From Verrucomicrobiota bacterium (GTDB taxonomy: Bacteria; Verrucomicrobiota; Verrucomicrobiia; Opitutales; Intestinicryptomonadaceae), in contig QALA01000035.1 in assembly GCA_003343565.1 (NCBI GenBank), positions 1-57,418 of the forward strand: a stretch of 57,418 bases of DNA. The letters run 5' to 3'. Below the pieces are notes generated by a model. That model saw only the letters and a list, made by a program, of their open reading frames with translations. It was not told the DNA's origin and made no database searches. This document shows, in pieces, positions 33,904 through 41,741 of the stretch. Position 1 is the stretch's first letter. Each line of letters begins with the position of its first letter. The position numbers and the translations under genes are program-made.

Positions 33904-34572
33904 TCATTTTGCGGCTTTTGTGGCCTTCAAATCCTCCAGAATTTTTTTTGCGGCCGTCTCGGCCATTGCGCGCGCGCCGTCGCCGTTGGGGTGGAGCTTG
34001 TCGGGGAAAAACTGAGGACGGTCGGAAAGCGCGGTGTGCATGTCTATTACGGGCAGTCCGCGCTCGCGCGCGACTTTTCTAAGAATTGGAATCACTCCGT
34101 TGAAAATTCTGTCTTCGTTTATATGACGCCCGTCGAGCTGGTAAAACGGACACGGATAGCACAGATAAATTTTCGGCTTGGTCTCCAAATTGGAGAACGC
34201 GTCTATCATGGCGTTGAGGTCCCTTTCAAACTCGCCGGCATGCTTCCAATTCTGCGGCTTGGTGTCGTTGGTGCCGAGCTTTATAATCACGATATTAGGA
34301 TTGAACGCGAGCGCGTTGCGGTAGGCCGAAGTCTTTATATAGGGGTGGTCGCCATTTGAGAGGAGGGTAGTGCCGCTGACGCCGAAGTTGCGCACGTCGA
34401 ATTTTTCGCCCAAAATGGCCCCCAGCTGCTGCGGATATTTTCGCTCCGCCTCTTTGATTCCGTGCCCGAAAGTGATGCTGTCGCCGACACATGAAATTCT
34501 CGTCTTATCGTCCGCGGCAAAACACACATATGCCGCCAGAACCGAAACCGCCGCAATAATAGCCTTCTTCAT
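33904..34572 (-). CDS. Secreted SGNH/GDSL hydrolase
   Basis: The 222-residue protein has a signal peptide (MKKAIIAAVSVLAAYVCFA). The SGNH blocks are complete: ISCVGDSITFGHG (Ser nucleophile, block I), GVSGTTLLSNG (Gly, block II), IKLGTNDTKP (Asn, block III), and DKLHPNGDGA near the end (Asp-x-x-His, block V). It is a small single-domain esterase-like enzyme, comparable to the first half of the tandem protein at 600-1886 and similar to sialate/carbohydrate acetyl-esterases and TesA-type enzymes. The substrate is not defined. ATG 34572 begins the signal peptide; the longer frame adds an Arg-rich leader. It is monocistronic, with its own terminator. Confidence 0.87.
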   Translation of the reverse strand: MKKAIIAAVSVLAAYVCFAADDKTRISCVGDSITFGHGIKEAERKYPQQLGAILGEKFDVRNFGVSGTTLLSNGDHPYIKTSAYRNALAFNPNIVIIKLGTNDTKPQNWKHAGEFERDLNAMIDAFSNLETKPKIYLCYPCPFYQLDGRHINEDRIFNGVIPILRKVARERGLPVIDMHTALSDRPQFFPDKLHPNGDGARAMAETAAKKILEDLKATKAAK

Positions 34573-34740
34573 ACGCCCCAAACAATAAGGCCGGCCGCGG
34601 CGGATTGTCAACATAAGACCAAAAGCGCGGCAAAAAGCGCGCAACAAAAACGCGCATGCGCAATTCGCGCGCAAAAAATGCGGCGGGCCTTCCGATTTTA
34701 CTGGAAAATCGGATACCGCGGCCTATCCTTTTGCGGCGAA

Positions 34741-35241
34741 ATGAAAAAAGGGCAGACAGACAAGGTGATATTTTTGTGCACGGGCAATATCTGCCGTTCC
34801 CCAATGGCGGAGGCGCTCTTTAAACACGCGGCGGCCGCGCTTCCCGCAGACAGCCCGGTGCGCTCGCTGACGGCGATGTCGGCGGGAACGTCGGCAATCG
34901 AAGGACTTCCGATTAGCCCCAATTCCGAAAGGGCTCTTGAGTCCGTCGGGGTTCGCCTGCCGAAACACGCGTCGAAACAGCTGACGGCGGAAATGCTCGG
35001 AGGGTGCTTCGCCCTGTTTGCGATGGAGCAATCCCACCTGCAACTGGCCAAGCTCCAATTTGGGAAGCTGCCGGAGCGCAGCTTCGCCATGCTTGAATTT
35101 GTCAAAGACTCCCCCAAAAGGGACATCGCCGACCCCTACGGATACGGTATCGACGTTTACGAGCGCACGCGCGACGAAATAGCCTTGTGCATTCCGCCCA
35201 TTCTAAAATACCTCGAAAATGAACTTGCAAAAAACTCTTAG
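34741..35241 (+). CDS. Low-molecular-weight protein-tyrosine phosphatase
   Basis: A 166-residue phosphatase of the LMW-PTP (or arsenate-reductase-like) fold. The N-terminal catalytic loop FLCTGNICRSPMAEAL contains CX5R, the Arg-Ser ending of the P-loop is intact, and the general-acid Asp lies in DIADPYGYG near residue 130. It removes phosphate from tyrosine, or in some homologues arginine, in proteins. In McsB-containing Gram-positives a relative acts on phospho-arginine; no McsB is seen here. ATG 34741 is used; an upstream in-frame ATG at 34678 lacks similarity. Its last 23 bases overlap rpiB, a pairing also found in Firmicutes (ywlE-ywlF), so co-translation is likely. Confidence 0.87.
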   Translation: MKKGQTDKVIFLCTGNICRSPMAEALFKHAAAALPADSPVRSLTAMSAGTSAIEGLPISPNSERALESVGVRLPKHASKQLTAEMLGGCFALFAMEQSHLQLAKLQFGKLPERSFAMLEFVKDSPKRDIADPYGYGIDVYERTRDEIALCIPPILKYLENELAKNS

Positions 35242-35671
35242 CATAGGTTCCGACCACGGCGGCTTCGCGCTGAAGGAGGAACTTAAAAAGCGCCTGGCGC
35301 AAAGCGGCTTCGCCTGCGAGGACGAGGGCTGTTTTTCCGCCGATTCGGTCGATTATCCCGACATCGCAAAGTTGGTGTGCTCCGACGTTGCGCGCGGGAA
35401 GTGCGGATTCGGCATATTAATATGCACGTCCGGGATAGGAATGAGCATGGCCGCGAACAAGGCCTGCGGCATACGCGCCGCGCTCTGCCTTTCGGAGGAC
35501 GCCGCAAAATTTTCGCGCATGCACAACGACGCCAACGTCCTCTGCCTCGGAGCGAAGTACCTCGACGCCGACCTCGCCGAGCGCATAGCGCTTCTGTTCG
35601 CCGAAACCGGATTCGACGGCGGGCGCCACGAGCGGCGCGTCAAGAAGATAATGTCCATTCAAAACGGCTGA
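35219..35671 (+). CDS. rpiB: Ribose-5-phosphate isomerase B
   Basis: RpiB interconverts ribose 5-phosphate and ribulose 5-phosphate in the non-oxidative pentose phosphate pathway. The 150-residue length is typical. Visible signatures are IGSDHGGFALKEEL at the N-terminus, DYPDIAKLV, the catalytic Cys in ICTSGIGMSMAANK, and NDANVLCLGAKY. The gene overlaps the phosphatase gene by 23 bases and is followed by a strong hairpin. The enzyme of some lineages also uses allose 6-phosphate, which needs other residues that cannot be judged here. Confidence 0.93.
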   Translation: MNLQKTLSIGSDHGGFALKEELKKRLAQSGFACEDEGCFSADSVDYPDIAKLVCSDVARGKCGFGILICTSGIGMSMAANKACGIRAALCLSEDAAKFSRMHNDANVLCLGAKYLDADLAERIALLFAETGFDGGRHERRVKKIMSIQNG

Positions 35672-35687
35672 AAATATCTCGGCCGGG

Positions 35688-35725
35688 CCCCAAATTTTTG
35701 TTGCCAAGAGGAAAAAAATTTGGGG
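35688..35725 (+). terminator. Hairpin terminator after rpiB
   Basis: CCCCAAATTTTT (35688-35699) pairs with AAAAATTTGGGG (ending 35725), a 12-bp stem with about a 14-nt loop, beginning 17 bp after the rpiB stop. The downstream tail is only TTATTC, so efficiency is uncertain. A second small GC-rich stem (GCCCCGCC / GGCGGGG, 35743-35760) follows. Confidence 0.6.
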
Positions 35726-35817
35726 TTATTCAAAAATCGAAAGCCCCGCCCCGGCGGGGGGCGCAAAGCCGCCTGAAAAATATCAAAGCCGATTAAAACA
35801 TTTACCAGCAATTCGAC

Positions 35818-37077
35818 ATGAACAAACCCATCGCAAAAGGAAATCTCAAAGACATCGACCGCGCCGTATTCGACGCAATCAATGCCGAAACAAACCGCCA
35901 GCAGACGCACATCGAGCTCATAGCCTCCGAGAATTTCGTCATGCCGGCCGTCATGGAGGCCATGGGCTCCACTCTGACGAACAAATACGCGGAAGGGTAT
36001 CCCGGCAAGCGCTACTACGGCGGCTGCGAATTTGTGGACGTCGTGGAGCAGCTGGCGATAGACAGGGCCAAAGAGCTGTTCGGCGCGGAGCATGCGAACG
36101 TGCAGCCGCACTCCGGCTCGCAGGCGAACGTCGCCGTATATGTCGCGATGCTCAAGCCGGGCGACAAGATTCTCACGATGTCGCTCGAACACGGCGGCCA
36201 CCTTTCGCACGGACACCCGAAGAACGTGTCGGGACTGCTCTACGACGTCGCAAGCTACGGCGTGGACACGGAGACCGGATTCATCGACTACGACAAGCTT
36301 GAGGCGCAGGCCATGGCGGAGAGGCCGAAGCTGATAACGGTAGGGGCGTCGGCGTATCCGCGGGAGATAGACTTCGAGCGCATGGGAAAAATCGCCAAGA
36401 AGTGCGGGGCGCTTTTGATGGCGGACATCGCGCACATTGCCGGGCTCGTCGCGGCGGGTCTGCACCAGTCGCCCGTGGAGCATTGCGACTTCGTGACGAG
36501 CACAACTCACAAGACGCTGCGCGGCCCGCGCGGAGGCCTGATAATGTGCAAGCAAGAATACGCCAAAGCGATAGATTCGGCGATATTTCCCGGCACGCAG
36601 GGCGGGCCGCTCATGCACGTCATCGCGGCGAAGGCCGTCTGTTTCGGCGAAGCTCTCAAGCCGGAATTTAAGGAATACCAGGCGCAGATAGCCGCCAACG
36701 CAAAGGCGCTTGCGTCGGCTCTTTCGGAGCTGGGATTCGGCCTGGTGTCGGGGGGAACGGACAACCATTTGATACTTATCGACCTGCGCAAGAACCTTCC
36801 CGAACTCACCGGCAAGGCCGCGCAAATCGCGCTGGACAAGGCCAACATCACCACGAACAAGAACACCGTTCCAGGAGAGACGCGCTCGCCGTTTCAGGCA
36901 AGCGGCATACGCCTCGGCACGCCCGCGGTCACAAGCCGCGGCATGAACGAAGGCGACATGCGCACAATCGCCGGGGCTATCGCCGCCGTGCTCAACAACC
37001 CCGACGACGAAGCCAAAATTGCGGAGGCCAAGGCCGCGGCGCAAGAGCTGTGCGCCAAGTATCCGCTTCCCTACTGA
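35818..37077 (+). CDS. glyA: Serine hydroxymethyltransferase
   Basis: GlyA is the PLP enzyme that moves the serine hydroxymethyl group to tetrahydrofolate, giving glycine and 5,10-methylene-THF for purine, thymidylate and methionine synthesis. The 419-residue length is normal. Visible signatures are ELIASENFVMPAV, KYAEGYPGKRYYGGCEFVD, VQPHSGSQAN, MSLEHGGHLSHG, ADIAHIAGLV, and the PLP Lys in TSTTHKTLRGPRGG. FPGTQGGP and RLGTPAVTSRG lie near the C-terminus. ATG 35818 lacks an obvious ribosome site but begins the family sequence. A clear terminator sits 15 bp past the stop. Confidence 0.97.
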   Translation: MNKPIAKGNLKDIDRAVFDAINAETNRQQTHIELIASENFVMPAVMEAMGSTLTNKYAEGYPGKRYYGGCEFVDVVEQLAIDRAKELFGAEHANVQPHSGSQANVAVYVAMLKPGDKILTMSLEHGGHLSHGHPKNVSGLLYDVASYGVDTETGFIDYDKLEAQAMAERPKLITVGASAYPREIDFERMGKIAKKCGALLMADIAHIAGLVAAGLHQSPVEHCDFVTSTTHKTLRGPRGGLIMCKQEYAKAIDSAIFPGTQGGPLMHVIAAKAVCFGEALKPEFKEYQAQIAANAKALASALSELGFGLVSGGTDNHLILIDLRKNLPELTGKAAQIALDKANITTNKNTVPGETRSPFQASGIRLGTPAVTSRGMNEGDMRTIAGAIAAVLNNPDDEAKIAEAKAAAQELCAKYPLPY

Positions 37078-37092
37078 TTGCTTTCAAACGGG

Positions 37093-37123
37093 CGGGGGGA
37101 TCGAAAATCTCCCCGTTTTTTTT
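37093..37123 (+). terminator. Rho-independent terminator of glyA
   Basis: CGGGGGGAT (37093-37101) pairs with ATCTCCCCG (37107-37115), nine pairs including one G-U, followed directly by eight T residues (37116-37123). It begins 15 bp after the glyA stop. Confidence 0.9.
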
Positions 37124-37189
37124 CAAATCGGCGCGGCCGAAAGCGCGCCGCGCAAATCCATAAACATATACAACCCCCACAACGAATCC

Positions 37190-39139
37190 ATGAACTGCGA
37201 AAACAAATCCGCAAAATTGTCCGAACTGGTAAAAAAGGCCTCGGCCGAAAGCGCGCTGATGGATTGCGCGGCAGAAAACCTGCAAGCCTGGCTCGACGCG
37301 AAATTCCTTCCGGAGTGGGCGCTGGACTCGCTCTTGGAGCTTTTCGACTCCGGGCTGTACGAGGAAATCAACGACAGATTCTTTCGCCCGCTGGCCTTCG
37401 GCACGGGCGGAATGCGCGGAAAGACGATAGCAAAAAATCCCGCAAAATCGGAACTCGGAACGGTCTCGGAACAGGGCACGCCCGAACACGCGGCTGTGGG
37501 GGCCAACAATATGAACGACTTTAACGTCGTCCGCGCCACGATAGGGCTTTTCAACTATTGCAAGACCTATCTGGACGCGAGGGGCGCGGGCGCGCCGAAG
37601 CTCGCAATCGCATACGACGTCCGCCATTTCTCAAAGCGGTTCGGCGAGCTGGCGGCGTCGACATGGACCAAACTCGGAGGGCGGGCGAGCATATTCGACT
37701 CTCCCCGCTCCACTCCGCAGCTTTCGTACACCGTGCGCCGCCTGAAGGCGACCGCCGGCATAGTCATAACCGCAAGCCACAATCCCGCCTCGGACAACGG
37801 CTACAAGGTTTACTTCAGCGACGGCGCGCAGGCGACTGACCCCCACGCGAAGGGAATAGTGCTCGAAGTCGAAAAGGTGCCGTGGAGCGAGGTTAAGGAT
37901 TTTCTCCGCCTTGATTTGTCGCGCGTCGAATACGTGTCGAAATCCGACGAGGACGCCTACGTGGCGTCGATAGAAAACTGCGTGATAGACCGCGACGTCA
38001 TGAAGGACAACAAGCCCAAAGTGGTCTTTACTCCCGTGCACGGAACCGGCGCTGCAATGTGCCCGGCGATAATGCGGCATTTCGGGCTTTCCCCGATTTT
38101 GGTGGAGGAGCAGATGAAGATGGATCCGCGCTTTCCGACGGTAAAGCAGCCCAATCCGGAATACGCCGAAACGCTGACCATGGGCATCGGGACAATGCGC
38201 AAGTCGGGGGCCGACTGCCTCATGGCGACCGACCCCGACGCCGACAGAATGGGCGTCGCAATCCGCACCCGCAGCGGGGAGATACGCCTGCTTACCGGAA
38301 ACATGATAGGCTCGCTGCTGGCCGAATACAGGCTTGCGCAGATGTCGGACAAGTCCATCGTGACGCGGCCGGAAAATTGCGCAATCATCAAGACTTTCGT
38401 CACGACCCCCCTTCAGGACGCCATAGCGGCCGCGCACGGGGTGAAGTGCATAAACACCCTCACCGGATTCAAGTGGATCGGGAGCCGCCTCACGCGCTAC
38501 GAAAACATTTTGGAGAAGGCGATCGGGAAAAGTTCCGACACCCTGCCCTACCTCGAACGCGCAAAACTCATGCAGGAGTATTCAACATTCTTCGTGTTCG
38601 GCGGAGAGGAGAGCTACGGATACCTGGGAACGGACTCCGTGCGCGACAAGGACGCAAACGCCGCCGTAATCATGTTCTGCGAAATGTTCGCATGGCTGAA
38701 GTCGCAAGACAAGACCGTCGACGAGTATCTCGACGAAATATACCTCAAGCGCGGCTACTATCTGGAGGACCTCAAGAGCATTTACCGCGAAGGCGCCGCC
38801 GGCGCGCAGGCAATCCAGAATTTCCTAAAGCGCCTCGACGAACGCCCGTTCGAGACGGTCGGCGGCGCGCGGGTTTCAAAGTCCGTAAACTTTGCCAAAG
38901 ACGACATAATCGACGCCGACGGCTGCGCCGTTCCGAAGGAAAAGTTCTTTTTCTACACGCTTGAAAACGGCTGCAGCTTCGCCATACGCGCCAGCGGAAC
39001 GGAGCCGAAGATAAAGTTTTACGCCTTCGCAAGGGAGGACGCAAAAACGCCCGGCGAATTAAAAGACGCCAAAGCGAGCGCGCGAAAAAAGCTCGACGCG
39101 ATGCTGGCGGCCCTTGAAGCGGAGTTCGACAACGCCTGA
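37190..39139 (+). CDS. Phosphohexomutase (phosphoglucomutase/phosphomannomutase family)
   Basis: A 649-residue alpha-D-phosphohexomutase that moves phosphate between C1 and C6 of hexoses, feeding glycogen, LPS and nucleotide-sugar synthesis. The four family sites are visible: the catalytic phosphoserine loop GIVITASHNPASDNGYK near residue 195, the metal loop ATDPDADRMG near 345, the sugar-binding loop FGGEESYGYLG near 470, and the phosphate-binding RASGTEPKIKFYA near 605. An early PLAFGTGGMRG is also typical. The length fits the long PGM2-like bacterial group, some of which act on deoxyribose or glucose phosphates. ATG 37190 follows the glyA terminator; the longer frame back to 37019 is antisense-like filler. 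Confidence 0.88.
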   Translation: MNCENKSAKLSELVKKASAESALMDCAAENLQAWLDAKFLPEWALDSLLELFDSGLYEEINDRFFRPLAFGTGGMRGKTIAKNPAKSELGTVSEQGTPEHAAVGANNMNDFNVVRATIGLFNYCKTYLDARGAGAPKLAIAYDVRHFSKRFGELAASTWTKLGGRASIFDSPRSTPQLSYTVRRLKATAGIVITASHNPASDNGYKVYFSDGAQATDPHAKGIVLEVEKVPWSEVKDFLRLDLSRVEYVSKSDEDAYVASIENCVIDRDVMKDNKPKVVFTPVHGTGAAMCPAIMRHFGLSPILVEEQMKMDPRFPTVKQPNPEYAETLTMGIGTMRKSGADCLMATDPDADRMGVAIRTRSGEIRLLTGNMIGSLLAEYRLAQMSDKSIVTRPENCAIIKTFVTTPLQDAIAAAHGVKCINTLTGFKWIGSRLTRYENILEKAIGKSSDTLPYLERAKLMQEYSTFFVFGGEESYGYLGTDSVRDKDANAAVIMFCEMFAWLKSQDKTVDEYLDEIYLKRGYYLEDLKSIYREGAAGAQAIQNFLKRLDERPFETVGGARVSKSVNFAKDDIIDADGCAVPKEKFFFYTLENGCSFAIRASGTEPKIKFYAFAREDAKTPGELKDAKASARKKLDAMLAALEAEFDNA

Positions 39140-39409
39140 ATTTGAAAAAAACGAATCGCGCCGCGGCGCGACGTCGCACAATGCGGAGAAATTGCCGGAA
39201 GGCAAAACGCCGCATAAACTTCCGCCGCCGCACTTGCCCTACAAAGCGCATGCATTATCCAAAATCCAAAACAGCGCACACAGCCGCGGCCGCGTGCGTT
39301 TCGCATCGCGGCGCACCCGCAAGTCCGGCCGACTCGCGCGCGGCAAGCCCCGCGGCAATGCGCGTTTCTCAACCCCGCACGCCGCTCAATCCGCCGCGGC
39401 GCGCCCCGC

Positions 39410-41116
39410 ATGAGACAGATGCCCAACGCTCTTAAGGCAATACTTTCAATCGCCGCATGCGCATGCTGCGCCGGATTGTTCGGACAGCAGTCGAAGATTT
39501 TGTCGGAGGAGAAAATCTCAGCGGCGGAATTTGTGGAGAGAAATCGGGATTTGAAAAAGGCGGCCGAGTCGCTGGTAAATTCGGCGGTTGCGGAATACGA
39601 GAGCCGCGGGGGAGACTTGGGACTGGCGGAGGAAAAGTTGTGGTACGGAAAATTTCTGGCGCGTTTGGACGAATCCGGGGCGAAATTTCCCGACCCGCTG
39701 TTGGAGCTGTTCGCAAGCGACGCCGAATTGACTGTGGAATTTGCGCGCACTCTTTCCGAGTCGGACAACATTCCCGCCGCATTTAAAATTCTTCGCGACA
39801 TTTACGCCGACTCCCCCGCGGACTTCGCCGAATTTTCCCGCCTCGCCTGCGCAATCGCCATAGTTTTCGACACCCCCGCCCCGAAATCTTGGCCGCACTC
39901 GCAAGTCAGCCCGAAAATCCTGAAGCGCGACATGGGCGACCCCGTCAAAGCCTTCAGGACGCACATCGACAGCCGGCGGCGCGGAAAATTCCTGCTTAAA
40001 ACCGAAAAGCTCCAAATAGAGGAGCTGAAATATCTGGTCGCCTCTCTTGCCGACGACGCCGACCGCGATTGGGTTTTCAAAAACGCGACATTCACCATAA
40101 ACACCCTGCCCAAACTCTACTCTTCCGTCGAATACAACCGCGGCAGAATCAACGCAAAACAATTCGACTGGCCGGGAACGGACTATTCCCTAAGGAGCAT
40201 AAAGAAGTCGGGCGGAATATGCGTCGATCAGGCCTACTACGCCGCCGAGGCCGCAAAAATACGCGGCCTGCCGGCGTTCATATTCTCCGGAGCCGGCAGC
40301 GACGGTTTTCACGCGTGGGTGGCGTACATGCAGAAATCGGGAAAGTGGAATTTTGACGTCGGCAGATACGAGGGCGCCAAATTCGTCACCGGCCGCACGC
40401 TCGATCCGCAGACGTGGAAGCCGGCCTCCGACCACGCGCTCAACTCCATGCGCGAGGCGTTCCGCGAGAGCCAAAAATACCGGACAAACCTAATCCATGC
40501 CGCATTCGCAAAATTGTATGCCGACTCCGGCGACTTCGCCAAGTCCGAAAAGGCCGCGCGCGCCGCAATAGCCTCCGACCCCCGCAATGCGGAGGCGTGG
40601 GACGCGCTAATACTCGCGCTCGAAAAGTCCAAAGCCGGCAGAAAGGCGGAAATAGACGCGCACCAAAGCGCCGTAAAGGCCTTCGGCCGCTATCCGGACG
40701 TAGAGGCGCAATACAGGTTCAGGCTCATAAAGCTCGTCGAAGGCGAAGATCCGGCATTGGCAAGGAGAATATCCGCCCAGATGATTTCAAAGACAAAGAC
40801 GCAACGCCCCGACATAGCGATGGAATTCGCCCGCAAATCGGTGGAAAAGGACATAGAATCCGACAACCTCGACAAACTCGACTCCAATTACAAAACTCTT
40901 CTGGGAATGTTTAAGGGCAACGCCGCCATAGCCGTAAACGGAATAACAATACCCGTGCTAAACAAGCTGATAAAAGAGGACAAAATACAAAAGTGCGACG
41001 CCATAATAAAGGCCACGCGCCAAGTTTTGAAAACCAAAAGCGACTCAAACGTCGGCGCCGCCTTGGATTCGATAGAGTCCCAACTAGAGGCAATCAAGTC
41101 GCGGCTTCAAAAGTAG
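39410..41116 (+). CDS. Secreted transglutaminase-like protein with helical repeats
   Basis: A 568-residue protein with a signal peptide (about 25 residues ending GLFGQ). Around residues 265-330 it has a transglutaminase/papain-like catalytic set: Cys in KSGGICVDQAYYAAEA, His in GFHAWVAYM, Asp in WNFDVGRY, the order and spacing seen in transglutaminase-like cysteine hydrolases. The flanking regions are helical; residues 365-420 resemble a TPR pair (KLYADSGDFAKSEKAARAAI, DPRNAEAWDALILAL). It may cleave or cross-link peptides, for example in the envelope, but nothing fixes this. ATG 39410 and 39419 are both possible. Next to it downstream is the AT-rich island. Confidence 0.75.
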   Translation: MRQMPNALKAILSIAACACCAGLFGQQSKILSEEKISAAEFVERNRDLKKAAESLVNSAVAEYESRGGDLGLAEEKLWYGKFLARLDESGAKFPDPLLELFASDAELTVEFARTLSESDNIPAAFKILRDIYADSPADFAEFSRLACAIAIVFDTPAPKSWPHSQVSPKILKRDMGDPVKAFRTHIDSRRRGKFLLKTEKLQIEELKYLVASLADDADRDWVFKNATFTINTLPKLYSSVEYNRGRINAKQFDWPGTDYSLRSIKKSGGICVDQAYYAAEAAKIRGLPAFIFSGAGSDGFHAWVAYMQKSGKWNFDVGRYEGAKFVTGRTLDPQTWKPASDHALNSMREAFRESQKYRTNLIHAAFAKLYADSGDFAKSEKAARAAIASDPRNAEAWDALILALEKSKAGRKAEIDAHQSAVKAFGRYPDVEAQYRFRLIKLVEGEDPALARRISAQMISKTKTQRPDIAMEFARKSVEKDIESDNLDKLDSNYKTLLGMFKGNAAIAVNGITIPVLNKLIKEDKIQKCDAIIKATRQVLKTKSDSNVGAALDSIESQLEAIKSRLQK

Positions 41117-41168
41117 CCGCTTATCCGCTTTATTCCCAATTCCCGAAAATCAATCAAAGAAAACGTAT

Positions 41169-41400
41169 ATGCACAAAGAAATACTCTCGTTTTTGGGTTG
41201 GTAAAAACGCACCTGAAGTTATCGCCTCAAGCCTTGCCGTTATTGGCAAAGGCGGTAATGTGTACGCTCCGTCTTTCCCAGTTGCAGCAAAACAGCTTGA
41301 CGAATCGAAAAAACAAACCAAAAATCTCAAGAGGATAGTCGAAAGTACGGAAGTGATTTCTTCAAAAGAAGCTAAAGGCGACGAACTCCTAATGCGATGA
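41169..41400 (+). pseudogene. Small gene apparently split by a +1 frameshift, coupled to the next gene
   Basis: From ATG 41169 the first frame reads MHKEILSFLGW and stops at 41204. The next frame continues without a start as VGKNAPEVIASSLAVIGKGG... to a stop at 41400. Skipping one base in TTTTTGGGTTGG joins them into about 77 residues. Either this is a frameshifted gene, a site of programmed +1 slippage, a sequencing error, or the real start is GTG 41260 (GGCGG upstream) giving about 46 residues. The stop overlaps the next gene's start as ATGA, which argues that a real protein ends here. Codon composition is far AT-richer than the neighbours. I do not recognise the family. Confidence 0.45.
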
Positions 41401-41645
41401 AATTGAAATTGCAAAAATACGATTATGAAACGCCCTCTAAAACGCCTAAAACTGGGTTAAAGGGAGCGATAAGGAGCGTTATAATCGGATTTATTGTTGC
41501 CTTTTTTGGTGCGTGTGCGGTAGAGCCAAGTAGAGGCGATGAGGGTATTTTTCTCCCGATGTCTATTATAATTTTCGGTATTCTATTCGCTTTTTATGGT
41601 ATTGGAAAATTTTTCAAAATTATGTGGGATAACATTCCCGAATAA
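41397..41645 (+). CDS. Small two-helix membrane protein in an AT-rich island
   Basis: An 82-residue protein. A charged N-terminus (KLKLQKYDYETPSKTPKTG) precedes two hydrophobic segments, residues 25-41 (VIIGFIVAFFGACAV) and 50-72 (IFLPMSIIIFGILFAFYGIG), ending in KFFKIMWDNIPE. Both termini probably face the cytoplasm. ATG 41397 overlaps the preceding stop as ATGA, so translation may be coupled to the upstream partner. Base composition is strikingly low in GC: two sampled 60-base lines give 20 and 18 G+C. A perfect palindrome follows 15 bp after the stop. I do not recognise the family; the island may be a recent acquisition. Confidence 0.6.
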   Translation: MKLKLQKYDYETPSKTPKTGLKGAIRSVIIGFIVAFFGACAVEPSRGDEGIFLPMSIIIFGILFAFYGIGKFFKIMWDNIPE

Positions 41646-41659
41646 TTCCATTTTTTGAC

Positions 41660-41694
41660 AATCTGGCCTTAATCATAATGATTAAGGCCAGATT
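41660..41694. terminator. Perfect 16-bp palindrome with 3-nt loop, probable bidirectional terminator
   Basis: AATCTGGCCTTAATCA (41660-41675) and its exact reverse complement (41679-41694) flank TAA. It lies between the small membrane protein gene (+) and purD (-), which converge on it. A TTTTTT run precedes it at 41651-41656 on the plus strand; there is no T-tract after it on either strand, so it could instead be a protein-binding or element-end site. Confidence 0.55.
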
Positions 41695-41741
41695 AAATAG
41701 CGACGGGACAGTAAAGATACCGCGCATTAAACGCATTTTTA

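Noticed and set aside
37019..37189. Upstream extension of the phosphohexomutase
   Set aside because: It would run through the glyA terminator hairpin and shows no similarity to the family.
39156..39171. 16-bp GC palindrome (TCGCGCCG / CGGCGCGA) after the phosphohexomutase gene
   Set aside because: It has no loop and no T-tract, and CG-only palindromes are expected by chance in this sequence.
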